A DNA stretch of 64,000 nt, taken from the NCBI RefSeq assembly GCF_000238775.2, contig NZ_AFEJ02000001.1, forward strand, positions 1,674,001 through 1,738,000, given 5' to 3'. A program made the position numbers and the translations under genes. The notes beneath the pieces are model-generated. The model was not told the DNA's origin, made no database searches, and saw nothing but the letters and a program-made list of their open reading frames with translations. Below, piece by piece: positions 28,848 through 37,642 of the stretch. The DNA is from Acaryochloris sp. CCMEE 5410. GTDB lineage: Bacteria; Cyanobacteriota; Cyanobacteriia; Thermosynechococcales; Thermosynechococcaceae. Numbering within the stretch: position 1 is the stretch's first letter; each line of letters starts with the position of its first letter.

Positions 28848-29411
28848 ATGAGAAAGCCAGCAACAAAAGCCGATTTAATGCCACCCTTTAGGAAGATAGG
28901 TGAAGAAGGGTGGGGGAAAAATCTTCAAAAACTTCTCACTGAATATGGAATAGAGCCTTCACAAAGATTATCTGAAAAAGCAGTCGAACAACGTGAAAGA
29001 GAGTTAGGACTAAATTTTCCCGATCCATTACGTAGCTTCCTTATTGAGTTTAGTCACACTAATCTGGGTCGTTTTTGTCTCTATCCTCTCTATTCAATTG
29101 CTCCACCCACAGATATATGGTTTCGTGACTTTCTTACATCAGAAGAACAAGAGCAACTTCAAGATCTGCTCGGCATAGCTAATTCTGGTTCCGATAATGT
29201 CTTGGCGATAGATCCAATCACAGGCTATTGCTACATTTGCAACCACGACCCTGCTGGTATTTTTCTGGAAGCCAATTCGTTTGACGAATTTCTTCAGAAA
29301 ATCATTATTGATCTTAGCTGGGGATACTATGGTTGGCCGGATCCTCATGTCGAGGAACTTGCTATGGAGTTGAAGCTCGATCTCTTTGGTGATAGATCTA
29401 CGAAGATTTAA
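28848..29411 (+). CDS. SMI1/KNR4-type (SUKH) protein
   Basis: A 187-residue soluble protein. The core ERELGLNFPDPLRSFLIEF (about residues 47-65) is the start of the SMI1/KNR4 fold, where an acidic helix is followed by a hydrophobic L-P-x-x-Y/F-K/R-x-F segment. The later LAIDPITGYCYIC and FDEFLQKII match the strands and last helix. Bacterial members are usually immunity proteins against contact-dependent or polymorphic toxins; no toxin gene is visible here. It lies directly behind the nested IS pair and ahead of a small transposon-like element, so it may be an orphan immunity gene. Confidence 0.75.
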   Translation: MRKPATKADLMPPFRKIGEEGWGKNLQKLLTEYGIEPSQRLSEKAVEQRERELGLNFPDPLRSFLIEFSHTNLGRFCLYPLYSIAPPTDIWFRDFLTSEEQEQLQDLLGIANSGSDNVLAIDPITGYCYICNHDPAGIFLEANSFDEFLQKIIIDLSWGYYGWPDPHVEELAMELKLDLFGDRSTKI

Positions 29412-29517
29412 CCCATTCAAAGAACCCTTGTCTAAAGCGCTTCAGAAACGTTTCAATATTCTAGTTCTCGCCCCTGTTGATCAAGCTGTTATTCCCCTTC
29501 TAACACTTGAATTGGGC

Positions 29518-29567
29518 TCACCAAAAGCGGACAAGAGCCATAATTGGGTCTTGTCCGCTTTTGGTGA
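29518..29567. repeat. 18-bp hairpin: two element ends head to head
   Basis: The arms 29518-29535 (TCACCAAAAGCGGACAAG) and 29550-29567 are perfectly complementary with a 14-nt loop. The right arm is part of the left terminal repeat of the element at 29544-30074. The left arm is therefore a third, inverted copy of the same terminus, most simply the remaining end of a second related element. On the + strand the hairpin lies 107 bp after the SMI1-type gene and might also act as its terminator. Confidence 0.75.
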
Positions 29568-30074
29568 ATCGAAATTATTAGGTAGAAGTGCTGGAAAGTG
29601 GACGGTATATCTTTTCGGTGTTCCAATCAAAAACAGTCAATTCAAGTGAATTGGCTGTTTCAATTAAAAATGGCAAAACCTCATCTACTTTGGAGTACAC
29701 AATACCCAGTACAGGTGCCACTAAAGTAATGTTGTCACGGAGTGGACCATCGCTCCACACTCCCTGAACATCAACCAGCTCATCGTCAAGGTTGCAAATG
29801 CAAGGATACCTACTTGTGAGCACATCAATTAAATCATGGAATACTTGAGGTGGTGAATCATTGTCAAGTTCAGCCATTCTATTCACCCACTCCCATGCAT
29901 CTTGCTCATTACTTGGAATGGGTTTTAATGCTACTGCAACGTTGTAGCTCATGGGTATCTATTAAGTATTTCCTGAAGATGTATCTACTAGTTTGCCCTC
30001 CTAAAACTGAGGATAATCGTTACTTTTTATCTTCTACCTAATAATTTCGATTCACCAAAAGAGGACAAGACCCA
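29544..30074. mobile_element. 531-bp element with 44-bp inverted repeats and a passenger gene
   Basis: The end repeats 29544-29587 (starting TTGGGTCTTGTCC) and 30031-30074 match at 43 of 44 positions in inverted orientation. Between them lies one small gene (29578-29952, minus strand) and no transposase. A third copy of the outer 18 bp sits just outside the left end. This is the architecture of a non-autonomous, cargo-carrying element mobilised in trans. I could not fix a target duplication; ATAAT occurs near both ends but not exactly abutting. Confidence 0.75.
29578..29952 (-). CDS. Small passenger protein, 124 aa, unknown function
   Basis: I cannot name the family. The start MSYNVAVALKPIPSNEQDAWEW and the acidic, Trp-containing middle (DDELVDVQGVWSDGPL) resemble a group of small bacterial proteins often found near polymorphic toxin or immunity genes, but that is a loose impression. 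It has no membrane segment or signal. The stop codon and last few codons lie inside the left 44-bp terminal repeat, so the gene and the element have evolved as one unit. Confidence 0.6.
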   Translation of the reverse strand: MSYNVAVALKPIPSNEQDAWEWVNRMAELDNDSPPQVFHDLIDVLTSRYPCICNLDDELVDVQGVWSDGPLRDNITLVAPVLGIVYSKVDEVLPFLIETANSLELTVFDWNTEKIYRPLSSTST

Positions 30075-30121
30075 AATAATTCTGGAATGTACAATAGCTT
30101 TGCAATGTACAACACTTGTAA

Positions 30122-30192
30122 AGCGGGTGGGGGGAATCGAACCCCCATCATTAGCTTGGAAGGCTAAGGTTTTACCACTAAACTACACCCGC
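30122..30192 (-). tRNA. tRNA-Gly (anticodon TCC)
   Basis: On the minus strand a full cloverleaf can be drawn. The acceptor stem is GCGGGTG/CACCCGC. The D-arm is TTTAGTGGTAAAA. The anticodon stem TTAGC/GCTAA has loop CTTCCAA giving TCC, and the T-arm is GGGGTTCGATTCCCC. The discriminator is T, and CCA is not encoded. It reads GGA and other glycine codons. Lying at the edge of the mobile-element-rich stretch, it could have served as an integration site, but I see no duplicated 3' tRNA fragment. Confidence 0.97.
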
Positions 30193-30399
30193 ATGGCACT
30201 GGATATTCAGCACAATTTAGGCTAACACAAATTGGCTATCTTTCTGCAAGCCAATCCAACCTCTTCTTCTGAATTGCGATCTGCTACCGATAGCACCATG
30301 TTTTTCCAGTAGAGCAAACCACCCACGCAAGGGAATTCGCTTCCGATCACCAGTGAGGGATGTGGAATAGGCTACGATGGTGCTAATTCAAGACCGACC

Positions 30400-31977
30400 A
30401 TGCTGATTCACTACCTCCTAGCGCTTCTACCTGCGATCGCAGCTTTTGCTACAGGCAGTATTGCTATCTATGTATGGCAACGGCGGTCCGTTACAGGGGC
30501 ACAATCTTTTTTTAGGTGTATTCTTTGCCTCTTTATTTGGTGCTTTTTCGCGGTCTTAGAATATCTCAGCACTGAAGCCACCCCCCGCATCGTTTTTGGC
30601 AAACTGCAATACCTCGGCATTCCGTTTTTCGCCGTCTTTTGGCTAGTCTTTACCCTGCAATACACCCATAACGATTCTCGTCTGAACACCCAGAGAACGA
30701 GAGGGATGATGGTGTTGCCCCTACTGAGCATGATCTTTGCCTTTACAGATCCTTGGCATGGTCTGATTTGGGCATCTGTGGAATTGGGGCATACCCCTGC
30801 GCCTCAATTGATGATTGAGCATGGCTGGTGGTTTAGCTATGTGATGATGCCCTACAACTACTTATTGCTTCTAGGGGGCGTCGGCGTACTCCTCAACGCT
30901 TATTTCGCCAGCTCCCAAATCTATCGACAACAGATTTTGGTATTGCTGTCTGCATCGATTATTCCCTTCTTTTCCAGCCTGTTGTATCTGTTAGCAAGGG
31001 TTCATTTCTACGGACTAGACCTGACCCCGATTAGCTTTGCAGTCAGCGGTTTGATCATGGTAGTGGGACTGTTTCGTGGCAAACTATTTGAAGTCTCTCC
31101 CATTTCCTACCGCACCGTATTTCTCAACACGGAAGATGCGGTGATTTTTCTGGATACTCAAAATCATATTGTCGATCTCAATCCCAGTGCTTATCGAGAA
31201 AGCCTATTTGACAATATTTTGGGGCAACCGTTTCATGTCGGTTTTCCCGCCTATCAGCATTTGCTAACGACGCCCTTGACCCAAGAAATCACTGAAACGG
31301 TCAAACTATTTCAATTTTCCCAAACCCTCCTTAAAGAAGTGAAAATCCGGACGTTGCACAGCCCAGGTCATCGTCTGGTAGGATCTTTGGTCATTATTCG
31401 CGATGTTACCGTTGAGCGTCAAAAACAAGCTCAACTCAAGCAATTCGCCTACTTTGATAGTCTGACGGGGCTGTGTAATCGTCGCCAATTAGAAATCTCA
31501 GGTCAATTGTCCCTGAGTAGTGCAGGCAAAGGGCTGTGGCCAGTAGCTTTGTTATATGTGGATTTAAATGACTTCAAGCCGATTAATGATACCTACGGTC
31601 ATCAGATTGGAGACGCAGTGCTTATATATGTGGCCAAGTGCTTAAAAACCTGCGTTCGTCAGGGGGATATTGTGGCCCGTATTGGCGGGGATGAATTTGT
31701 GGCCTTGTTGTTTAAGGCCAATCAAAATGCAGCCCATGCCACGCGGGAACGCCTCTTACTCCGGTTACGCCAGCCCCTAAAACTTGAGAACATCACCCTC
31801 AAATTAACAGCTAGTATTGGTGTTGCCAGTCATCCTCAAGACGGCTGTACCCTTTCAGAACTCCTGCATTGTGCAGATCAATCTATGTACCAAGACAAGC
31901 GAACCTATCGCGATCGCCGAAACCCTCCCCGGTCCCTAACCGATCAAACCCAGGGAACCATAAAATCTCCAAAATAA
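30400..31977 (+). CDS. Membrane-bound diguanylate cyclase (7TM-PAS-GGDEF)
   Basis: A 525-residue protein. About seven hydrophobic segments (1-225) have the pattern of the histidine-kinase N-terminal 7TM sensor. A PAS-like domain follows at about 235-340 (EDAVIFLDTQNHIVDLNPSA). The cyclase domain spans 350-500, with an intact GGDEF at 429-433 and the metal residue D388. RQGD at 420-423 lies exactly five residues before GGDEF, the inhibitory I-site, so product inhibition is expected. It makes c-di-GMP from two GTP. The next gene starts within its stop codon (TAATG), so the two are translationally coupled. A c-di-GMP riboswitch candidate lies 15 kb away. Confidence 0.93.
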   Translation: MLIHYLLALLPAIAAFATGSIAIYVWQRRSVTGAQSFFRCILCLFIWCFFAVLEYLSTEATPRIVFGKLQYLGIPFFAVFWLVFTLQYTHNDSRLNTQRTRGMMVLPLLSMIFAFTDPWHGLIWASVELGHTPAPQLMIEHGWWFSYVMMPYNYLLLLGGVGVLLNAYFASSQIYRQQILVLLSASIIPFFSSLLYLLARVHFYGLDLTPISFAVSGLIMVVGLFRGKLFEVSPISYRTVFLNTEDAVIFLDTQNHIVDLNPSAYRESLFDNILGQPFHVGFPAYQHLLTTPLTQEITETVKLFQFSQTLLKEVKIRTLHSPGHRLVGSLVIIRDVTVERQKQAQLKQFAYFDSLTGLCNRRQLEISGQLSLSSAGKGLWPVALLYVDLNDFKPINDTYGHQIGDAVLIYVAKCLKTCVRQGDIVARIGGDEFVALLFKANQNAAHATRERLLLRLRQPLKLENITLKLTASIGVASHPQDGCTLSELLHCADQSMYQDKRTYRDRRNPPRSLTDQTQGTIKSPK

Positions 31978-32483
31978 TGGTCGCGAATCATCCGAACTAT
32001 TACTTCGCCTACGGCTCCAATTTGTATCAGTCCCGCTTACTAGCGCGCGTCCCATCCGCCCGCTTCATCGCCCTGGGCCACCTGCAGGGGTATCAACTTC
32101 AGTTCCATAAGGTGGGCTTAGATCAGTCTGGTAAAGCAAATATTCAAGCCACTAGTCAACCAGATGATATCGTTTGGGGAGCCGTTTTTCAGATGGACTT
32201 ATCTGAGCTACCCTCCTTAGACCAAGCTGAAAGCTTGGGGGTAGGCTATGAACGCCAATGTCTCAGTATTTTGACCGCTGAGGGGTGCCTTGAAGCGTTT
32301 ACCTACTTGGCTCTGCTGATAGACGATACTTTGCGTCCGTTTCATTGGTACAAAGCCTACATTGTCCAAGGCGCCCTGGATTTAAGCCTGCCAGCAGCCT
32401 ATATTCAGGACATTCAGGCTGTTCCATCCATCCCCGATCCTGATGCTGAACGTCGCCAGCATCACCGGGCCCTGCTCGGGTGA
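31977..32483 (+). CDS. Gamma-glutamylcyclotransferase-like protein
   Basis: A 168-residue protein of the GGCT-like fold. It has the substrate-binding loop YYFAYGSNLYQSRL near the N-terminus, and the later GAVFQM and LDQAESLGVGYER hold the likely catalytic glutamate (E in QAES). Family members cyclise gamma-glutamyl amines, releasing 5-oxoproline. I start it at the ATG overlapping the cyclase stop (31977), not at an upstream in-frame ATG, because the YGSN motif then lies at the usual distance. Its link to the cyclase upstream is operonic only; no functional tie is known to me. Confidence 0.85.
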   Translation: MVANHPNYYFAYGSNLYQSRLLARVPSARFIALGHLQGYQLQFHKVGLDQSGKANIQATSQPDDIVWGAVFQMDLSELPSLDQAESLGVGYERQCLSILTAEGCLEAFTYLALLIDDTLRPFHWYKAYIVQGALDLSLPAAYIQDIQAVPSIPDPDAERRQHHRALLG

Positions 32484-32615
32484 GCGTTAACTTTATTCAT
32501 CTCTTAGGACTGGTTTTATAACGATTAATCGCAAAGACTTCAAAAGTAGCTTAAGTCTTGGCATGCTAAGGGAGTCTCACCATATCATCAGTCCTTCGCT
32601 CCCTCAGAAACGATC

Positions 32616-32768
32616 ATGGATTCTTTCACATCCCGACTCTGCTCTAAGACTAGTTTGGCCATTGGCCTGTATATCAGCGCCATGGTCAGTTTAGGATTCT
32701 TAGCCCATGCTCAACTCAATGCCATGCAGTTAATGCAGTCCGAACGGCCTGTGAGCGTATCGCCCTAA
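32616..32768 (+). CDS. Possible small secreted or membrane protein, 50 aa
   Basis: A 50-codon frame starting MDSFTSRLCSKTSLAIGLYI with a hydrophobic segment SLAIGLYISAMVSLGFLAHA resembling a signal peptide or a single membrane helix. A short Met/Gln-rich tail ends PVSVSP. No family is recognised. It ends 14 bp from the convergent cysteine desulfurase stop. Being short, it rests only on the coherent hydrophobic core and an open frame. Confidence 0.4.
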   Translation: MDSFTSRLCSKTSLAIGLYISAMVSLGFLAHAQLNAMQLMQSERPVSVSP

Positions 32769-32781
32769 GATTCGGTTGGGG

Positions 32782-33939
32782 TTAGGCAATTGCCGCCGAT
32801 TGAGGCATTAGCCGATGCAATAGTTGATTTAAAGCTGTAACGGTCCAATCGACATCTTCAAGGGTTGTTTGCTTCCCTAAGGTCAAGCGAATGCCGGATA
32901 ACGCTTGCTGATCTGAGTATCCCATCGCTTTCAAAATTGGGCTGGGGGCTAGCTTACCGCTATGGCACGCCGACCCGGCACTAATGGCAATACCTGCCAA
33001 ATTCATCTGCCGGACTAAGGTCTTACCGGTTATATCCGTGGCAGGATGGAGACAAAAGCTGACGTGATGGGGTAATCGCTGGCTCAGGTCGCCCGTCGGC
33101 AGTAGGTAGGGAGAGTGGCTGAGTTGAGCAAACATGCGATCGCGTAGCAGCATCAGTCGCCTCCCCTCTGACTCCATCTCTTCCGCCGCCATCTCAGCCG
33201 CCAGACCAAACCCTGCAAGAATCGGCACAGCAGGGGTGCCCGAACGCATGCCTTGTTCTTGTCCACCCCCTGCCGATAGGGGAATAAGGTGAGTCCCAGG
33301 ACGCACATATAAAGCGCCTGCTCCTTGGGGACCATAGAGCTTATGGCTAGAGAGGGAGAGTAAATCCACGGGCAAGGTTTGCACATCAATGGGGAGGCGA
33401 CCCGCTACCTGCACCGCATCGGTATGAAAGAGAACGCCTCGTTCGCGCGCTATTTGGCCTAAAGTGTGGATCGATTGTAGAGTACCAATCTCGCTCTGAC
33501 CATAAATCACTGAGACCAAAACAGTATTGCTTTGGAATGAGTCTTTGAGATCATCTGGTGAGATATGACCTTGGGAGTCTACAGGTAAACGAGTGACTTG
33601 CCATCCCTGTTGCTCTAACAAGCGAGCCGGTTCAGTAATCGCAGAGTGCTCAATACTAGAGATGATTAAATGCTGGGGTTGAGTAAAGGTTCGAGCAATC
33701 CCCATTAACGCTAAGTTATTGGCTTCAGTCCCACCCGACGTAAAAATAATCGACTCAGCTGGAGCATGAATCAAGTCTGCAACCTGCATGCGGGCTTGCT
33801 CTAGAACGGTGGCAGACCGTTGCCCCCACTCATGCAAACTAGACGGATTGCCCCATTGTTCTGTCCAAACTTTACCCATGGCGATAATTACGTCTGGGTG
33901 ACAAGGAGTGGTTGCACTGTAATCTAAGTAGATTTGCAT
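32782..33939 (-). CDS. Cysteine desulfurase, NifS/IscS family
   Basis: A 385-residue PLP enzyme that takes sulfur from cysteine as a persulfide for Fe-S clusters and thiolated tRNA. It starts MQIYLDYSATTPCHPDV, with FTSGGTEANNLA for cofactor contacts. K200 in SLSSHKLYGPQG is the PLP lysine and C325 in SAGSACHSGK is the persulfide cysteine. The short loop around that cysteine places it near the NifS/IscS group. No scaffold gene is adjacent, so its partner is elsewhere. Confidence 0.94.
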   Translation of the reverse strand: MQIYLDYSATTPCHPDVIIAMGKVWTEQWGNPSSLHEWGQRSATVLEQARMQVADLIHAPAESIIFTSGGTEANNLALMGIARTFTQPQHLIISSIEHSAITEPARLLEQQGWQVTRLPVDSQGHISPDDLKDSFQSNTVLVSVIYGQSEIGTLQSIHTLGQIARERGVLFHTDAVQVAGRLPIDVQTLPVDLLSLSSHKLYGPQGAGALYVRPGTHLIPLSAGGGQEQGMRSGTPAVPILAGFGLAAEMAAEEMESEGRRLMLLRDRMFAQLSHSPYLLPTGDLSQRLPHHVSFCLHPATDITGKTLVRQMNLAGIAISAGSACHSGKLAPSPILKAMGYSDQQALSGIRLTLGKQTTLEDVDWTVTALNQLLHRLMPQSAAIA

Positions 33940-34164
33940 GGGGATGTTCGTTTGACAGGCAACTGTACTACCTCTAGATCATGGGCAGGTCTGCTTCACA
34001 GTCTAGCGGGATTCTGCAGGCAAGGTATAGTCACCCGAAGATATTGAGCCTTCTGGATAAGAGCGTTCTTAGTTGCCAGTGAATGTTGAAGTTACTTCTG
34101 ATGTTTTTGGCGTGCCTAACAGGAGTGAGAAAGCTTCTAATAGGATTCGCCGGGTGGGACTAAA

Positions 34165-35097
34165 CTACGACAAATCACAGGATTCTGGCTTTAATTCTCG
34201 ATCCATCAAGCTTTCTAAAGCTTTTTGTGGTGTGATACGTCCCTTCAGCAGTCGATGAACTTGGCGGGCAATGGGAATCGGGATACCTTCTCGATTGGCC
34301 AGATCAACGAGCACATTAGTTGTATTAACGCCTTCTGCCGTTCCCTGGAGCTGATCCAAAATCTCAGTTAGAGATTTGCCTTGGGCCAGTTGATATCCCA
34401 CTTGATAGTTACGGCTGAGGGGACTCGTACAGGTGGCTAATAAATCTCCTAAGCCGGACAGCCCAAAAAAGGTTTCGGCTTGTCCGCCCAAATGGGTGCC
34501 GACTCGAATCATCTCTGGCAGCGCTCGGGTAATCAAGGCGGCACGGGCATTGGTGCCGAGTTTAAGACCTTCGCAAACCCCGACTGAGATCGCAATCACG
34601 TTCTTCAGGGTCCCCCCCAATTCCGTCCCCAGCTGGTCAGGGTTGGTATAGACCCGAAAACAGTCCGAGGAAAACAGCCGCTGCACCGTTTCTAGGGCAG
34701 CCTGATTAGGGCCTGCAACCACTGTTGCAGCAGGCAGCCCTTGCTCAATCTCTTTCGATAAATTGGGCCCCGAAAGAACCAAAACAGGGTTGTTAGGGAA
34801 AGTGGCCTGCCAAATTTGAGAGGGCGTACGGAGGGTCGTCGGATCTAACCCTTTCGTCGCACTGACGATAATGGTTGAGGTCGGTAGCTTGAGTTGCTGG
34901 AGCTGGGCCGCAAGGTCAGAAACGCCTTTCATGGAGATGGCAACCACTAGCACCTGGGCTTGGGTAAGGCTCTGGGTCAAAGTTAACGGCCCTCGGCGGG
35001 ACCAAGCCGTCACTGGATGGTGATTGGCTTGAGCTAGGGTTCCTAAGGCAGACCCCCACACCCCTTTGCCCAAAATAGTGATGGCTGTTGTGGACAT
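34165..35097 (-). CDS. gpsA: Glycerol-3-phosphate dehydrogenase [NAD(P)+]
   Basis: A 310-residue enzyme reducing dihydroxyacetone phosphate to sn-glycerol-3-phosphate for phospholipid and glycolipid synthesis. The N-terminal dinucleotide site is ILGKGVWGSALG (GxGxWG). LSGPNLSKEI and the catalytic lysine in LGGTLKNVIAIS are typical, as is the helical C-terminal domain with EGVNTTNVLVDLA. The start MSTTAITILGKG puts the fold right at the N-terminus. It lies 28 bp downstream of glpD on the same strand, so the two opposite-direction enzymes probably share a transcript. Confidence 0.95.
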   Translation of the reverse strand: MSTTAITILGKGVWGSALGTLAQANHHPVTAWSRRGPLTLTQSLTQAQVLVVAISMKGVSDLAAQLQQLKLPTSTIIVSATKGLDPTTLRTPSQIWQATFPNNPVLVLSGPNLSKEIEQGLPAATVVAGPNQAALETVQRLFSSDCFRVYTNPDQLGTELGGTLKNVIAISVGVCEGLKLGTNARAALITRALPEMIRVGTHLGGQAETFFGLSGLGDLLATCTSPLSRNYQVGYQLAQGKSLTEILDQLQGTAEGVNTTNVLVDLANREGIPIPIARQVHRLLKGRITPQKALESLMDRELKPESCDLS

Positions 35098-35125
35098 GCA
35101 AGCAAGATCCTAACTGGAGAGAACG

Positions 35126-36796
35126 TCAACGGATAGGCGCTGTTGTCTGAGCCGTCACAAAATCAGGCAAACTATTGGCTTCCATAAACCGATGATAGTG
35201 TTGGATGTGGCGATCACAATCTGCGTCACTCCAGTTGCAGTATTGCTTCAAAATTGCCGTCACTTCTGGCAGCACGTCAAAACCATAATTGGTTTGCATG
35301 GCCAAAATGGTGCGTCGCACACAGATATCGACGAGGGTATAGGCTTGTTCAGATTGGACAGCATAGACCACTTGGGCCTTAATATCGGGCAGGGATGGGG
35401 TAATCGGCTCGGCTAGTTCTGGGGTGTCATCAATCAGAGCCAAAATCTTCACAGCAAAACTGCCATAGATAGAGAACAGATGAAAGACCGTCTCTCGGCT
35501 AACAAGGGACTGGTATTTGCTGATCATGGTTTCGATCAAGGTATCGTTGAGTGCGATCGCACCTGGAAACAGCTCTTGCTTGGTTACACAAGGAATTGGG
35601 GCACAACCTTGCTTCTTCAACACTGCATCCACCATTTCTTCCCCCACCTGCCGGTAGGTAGTGAGCTTACCGCCAATTAAAGAAATTAAATTGGTAATGC
35701 CGTCTTTGCCGTGATCGTAGAGAATATGGCTGCGGGTAATACTGCTGGTCTTTTTGCCTTCGCTATAGGGGAGCGGTCGGACGCCTGCATAGGTAAAGCG
35801 AATATCCGCCCGAGACAGTTGGGCACAGGGAATGACTCGATTGGTTTCATTCAGTAAATAATCAATTTCCTCGTTATCGGCCTTGACGCGATCTAAATCA
35901 CCGCTATACCGAATATCTGTGGTTCCAATCAGATATTGATTGGCCCAGGGCAAAATGAAAAAGGGACGGTTATCGACTTCGGCTTCCACATAAAGAGCAG
36001 TATCGGGGGCTCCTGGGAATGGATCGACGATAATATGACTGCCTTTGGTACCGCCGATTTTTCGCTCTTGTTTCAGGGTTGGGGACTGTATCCCTTGTAA
36101 AACCTGATCGACCCAGGGGCCTGCCGTATTAATCACCACGGTTTGGGGGGATAGTTGGACCCTATGGGTGGTCTCTGCAATCAAGTCGTCAAGCGTAATG
36201 CCTGTGACTCGATCTCCTTCGATTTGAAGCTGAGACACCTGGGCATAGTTCAGGGTCGTCGCCCCTGCGGTTTGAGCCGATAGAACTAGCTCCAAACAGA
36301 GGCGCTCAGCATGAACGACTTGGGCATCAAAATATTGGGCTGCCCCTTTTAGCCCTTTTGGATTCAGGTGCCGAAATAGCTGCAAGCACTTTTGCAGAGG
36401 CAAAATCCGGTGATTGGGTAGGGATTTATCAAAACTGAGAACATCATAGAGCAGCATGCCGGCCTGAATTTCCCAGAAAGCTCGCGAGCCGCTGGCATAG
36501 ACGGGAATCGACATCTGTAGAGGCCGGACTAAATGGGGGGCCACCCGTAATAGCACTTCCCGCTCTCGCAAGGATTCCCGGACCAGGTTAAATTCAAAGT
36601 ATTCCAGATAGCGTAGCCCGCCATGAATCAACCGGCTCGACCAGCCTGTGGTGCCGCTGCCGAAATCATCTTTATCGATCAGCAGAGTTTTCAATCCTCG
36701 CAGAGCCGCATCACGGGCCACCCCTGCTCCATTACTGCCTCCCCCAATCACGACGAGGTCAAAGGCCGTATTCTCAATCGTTTGCCAATTTCTCAT
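35126..36796 (-). CDS. glpD: FAD-dependent glycerol-3-phosphate dehydrogenase
   Basis: A 556-residue flavoenzyme that oxidises glycerol-3-phosphate to dihydroxyacetone phosphate and passes electrons to the membrane quinone pool. The FAD site VVIGGGSNGAGVARDAALRG is near residue 15. The following GTTGWSSRLIHGGLRYLE is the family signature, and a C-terminal GlpD domain is present (GSFAVKILALIDD). I take MRNWQTIE (36796) as start; an upstream in-frame Met at 36862 would add 22 residues without homology. It is followed closely by gpsA and needs no cofactor genes nearby. Confidence 0.94.
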   Translation of the reverse strand: MRNWQTIENTAFDLVVIGGGSNGAGVARDAALRGLKTLLIDKDDFGSGTTGWSSRLIHGGLRYLEYFEFNLVRESLREREVLLRVAPHLVRPLQMSIPVYASGSRAFWEIQAGMLLYDVLSFDKSLPNHRILPLQKCLQLFRHLNPKGLKGAAQYFDAQVVHAERLCLELVLSAQTAGATTLNYAQVSQLQIEGDRVTGITLDDLIAETTHRVQLSPQTVVINTAGPWVDQVLQGIQSPTLKQERKIGGTKGSHIIVDPFPGAPDTALYVEAEVDNRPFFILPWANQYLIGTTDIRYSGDLDRVKADNEEIDYLLNETNRVIPCAQLSRADIRFTYAGVRPLPYSEGKKTSSITRSHILYDHGKDGITNLISLIGGKLTTYRQVGEEMVDAVLKKQGCAPIPCVTKQELFPGAIALNDTLIETMISKYQSLVSRETVFHLFSIYGSFAVKILALIDDTPELAEPITPSLPDIKAQVVYAVQSEQAYTLVDICVRRTILAMQTNYGFDVLPEVTAILKQYCNWSDADCDRHIQHYHRFMEANSLPDFVTAQTTAPIR

Positions 36797-37060
36797 GGGT
36801 GAGCACATTCTGTTGTGATTTACATTTGAACCCAGGATTCTGGGCTGTGGCACTGCCAACAAGATGACATAGATCTCTGATTTAAGACGTTTTCTTCATC
36901 TCTTTCACCAATTCTGTTAGCTTTGGGAGGGAAAGGCAGCCGTTGTCCTGAAGCATTCGTCTTGAATGGATGAACGGCAGGTTAAGAATGACAGCTTGGT
37001 AAACTGAGCTGAACCACGGCAGAATAAAGTAAGTGTGCTAATTGCTCAAGGGTAGACATT

Positions 37061-37642
37061 ATGGTGTTAACCGCTTCGACCATGTTGGACCTGGGGACAC
37101 CCGCTCCCAACTTTCAGCTGCCAGATGTGGTGAGTGGGCAAACCATTTCCTTAGAGACATTTGCCCACCGCAACGTTCTCTTGGTGATGTTTATTTGCCA
37201 GCATTGTCCATTTGTGAAACATGTCCAAGCCGAACTGGCCCAGATCGGTCAAGATTATTCTGATCAAAGTTTGGGAATTGTGGCGATCAGCTCTAACGAT
37301 ATCCAGAGCCACCCCTTGGACGATCCAGAGCACTTAACCGCCATGGCGACCAGCCTCGGCTATAACTTTCCCATCTGTTTTGATGAACACCAAGACGTTG
37401 CCAAGCAATATACTGCGGCCTGTACACCCGACTTTTTTGTCTTCGATGCTCACCGCAAACTCGTCTATCGAGGACAGCTAGACGATAGCCGCCCCAGCAA
37501 TAATCTGATGGTGACGGGGGAAGATTTGCGAGGAGCATTGGATGCTGCCTTGGCAGAACAGCCGATTTCGGCAAATCAGAAACCCAGTATTGGCTGCAAT
37601 ATTAAATGGAAACCGGGGAATGAACCCGCTTATTACGGCTGA
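37061..37642 (+). CDS. Thioredoxin-fold redoxin (AhpC/TSA-like)
   Basis: A 193-residue soluble protein starting with the peroxiredoxin-like MLDLGTPAPNFQLPDV. Its redox site is FICQHCPFVKHV, a CxxC of the thioredoxin type (C-Q-H-C), placed where thioredoxins have it. The cis-proline loop is in CTPDFFVFD. Such proteins act as cytoplasmic thiol reductants or thioredoxin-like peroxidases. Its last 41 bases overlap the convergent gene at 37602. A 9-bp stem (37611-37619 with 37648-37656) spans the stop codon and could terminate transcription. Confidence 0.9.
   Translation: MVLTASTMLDLGTPAPNFQLPDVVSGQTISLETFAHRNVLLVMFICQHCPFVKHVQAELAQIGQDYSDQSLGIVAISSNDIQSHPLDDPEHLTAMATSLGYNFPICFDEHQDVAKQYTAACTPDFFVFDAHRKLVYRGQLDDSRPSNNLMVTGEDLRGALDAALAEQPISANQKPSIGCNIKWKPGNEPAYYG

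Noticed and set aside
29386-29649. 87-codon + frame after the SMI1-type gene
   Set aside because: It runs through the head-to-head terminal repeats and has no independent support.
30122-30192. tRNA-Gly as a proven integration site of the island
   Set aside because: I found no second copy of the tRNA 3' end in the window, and no integrase gene.
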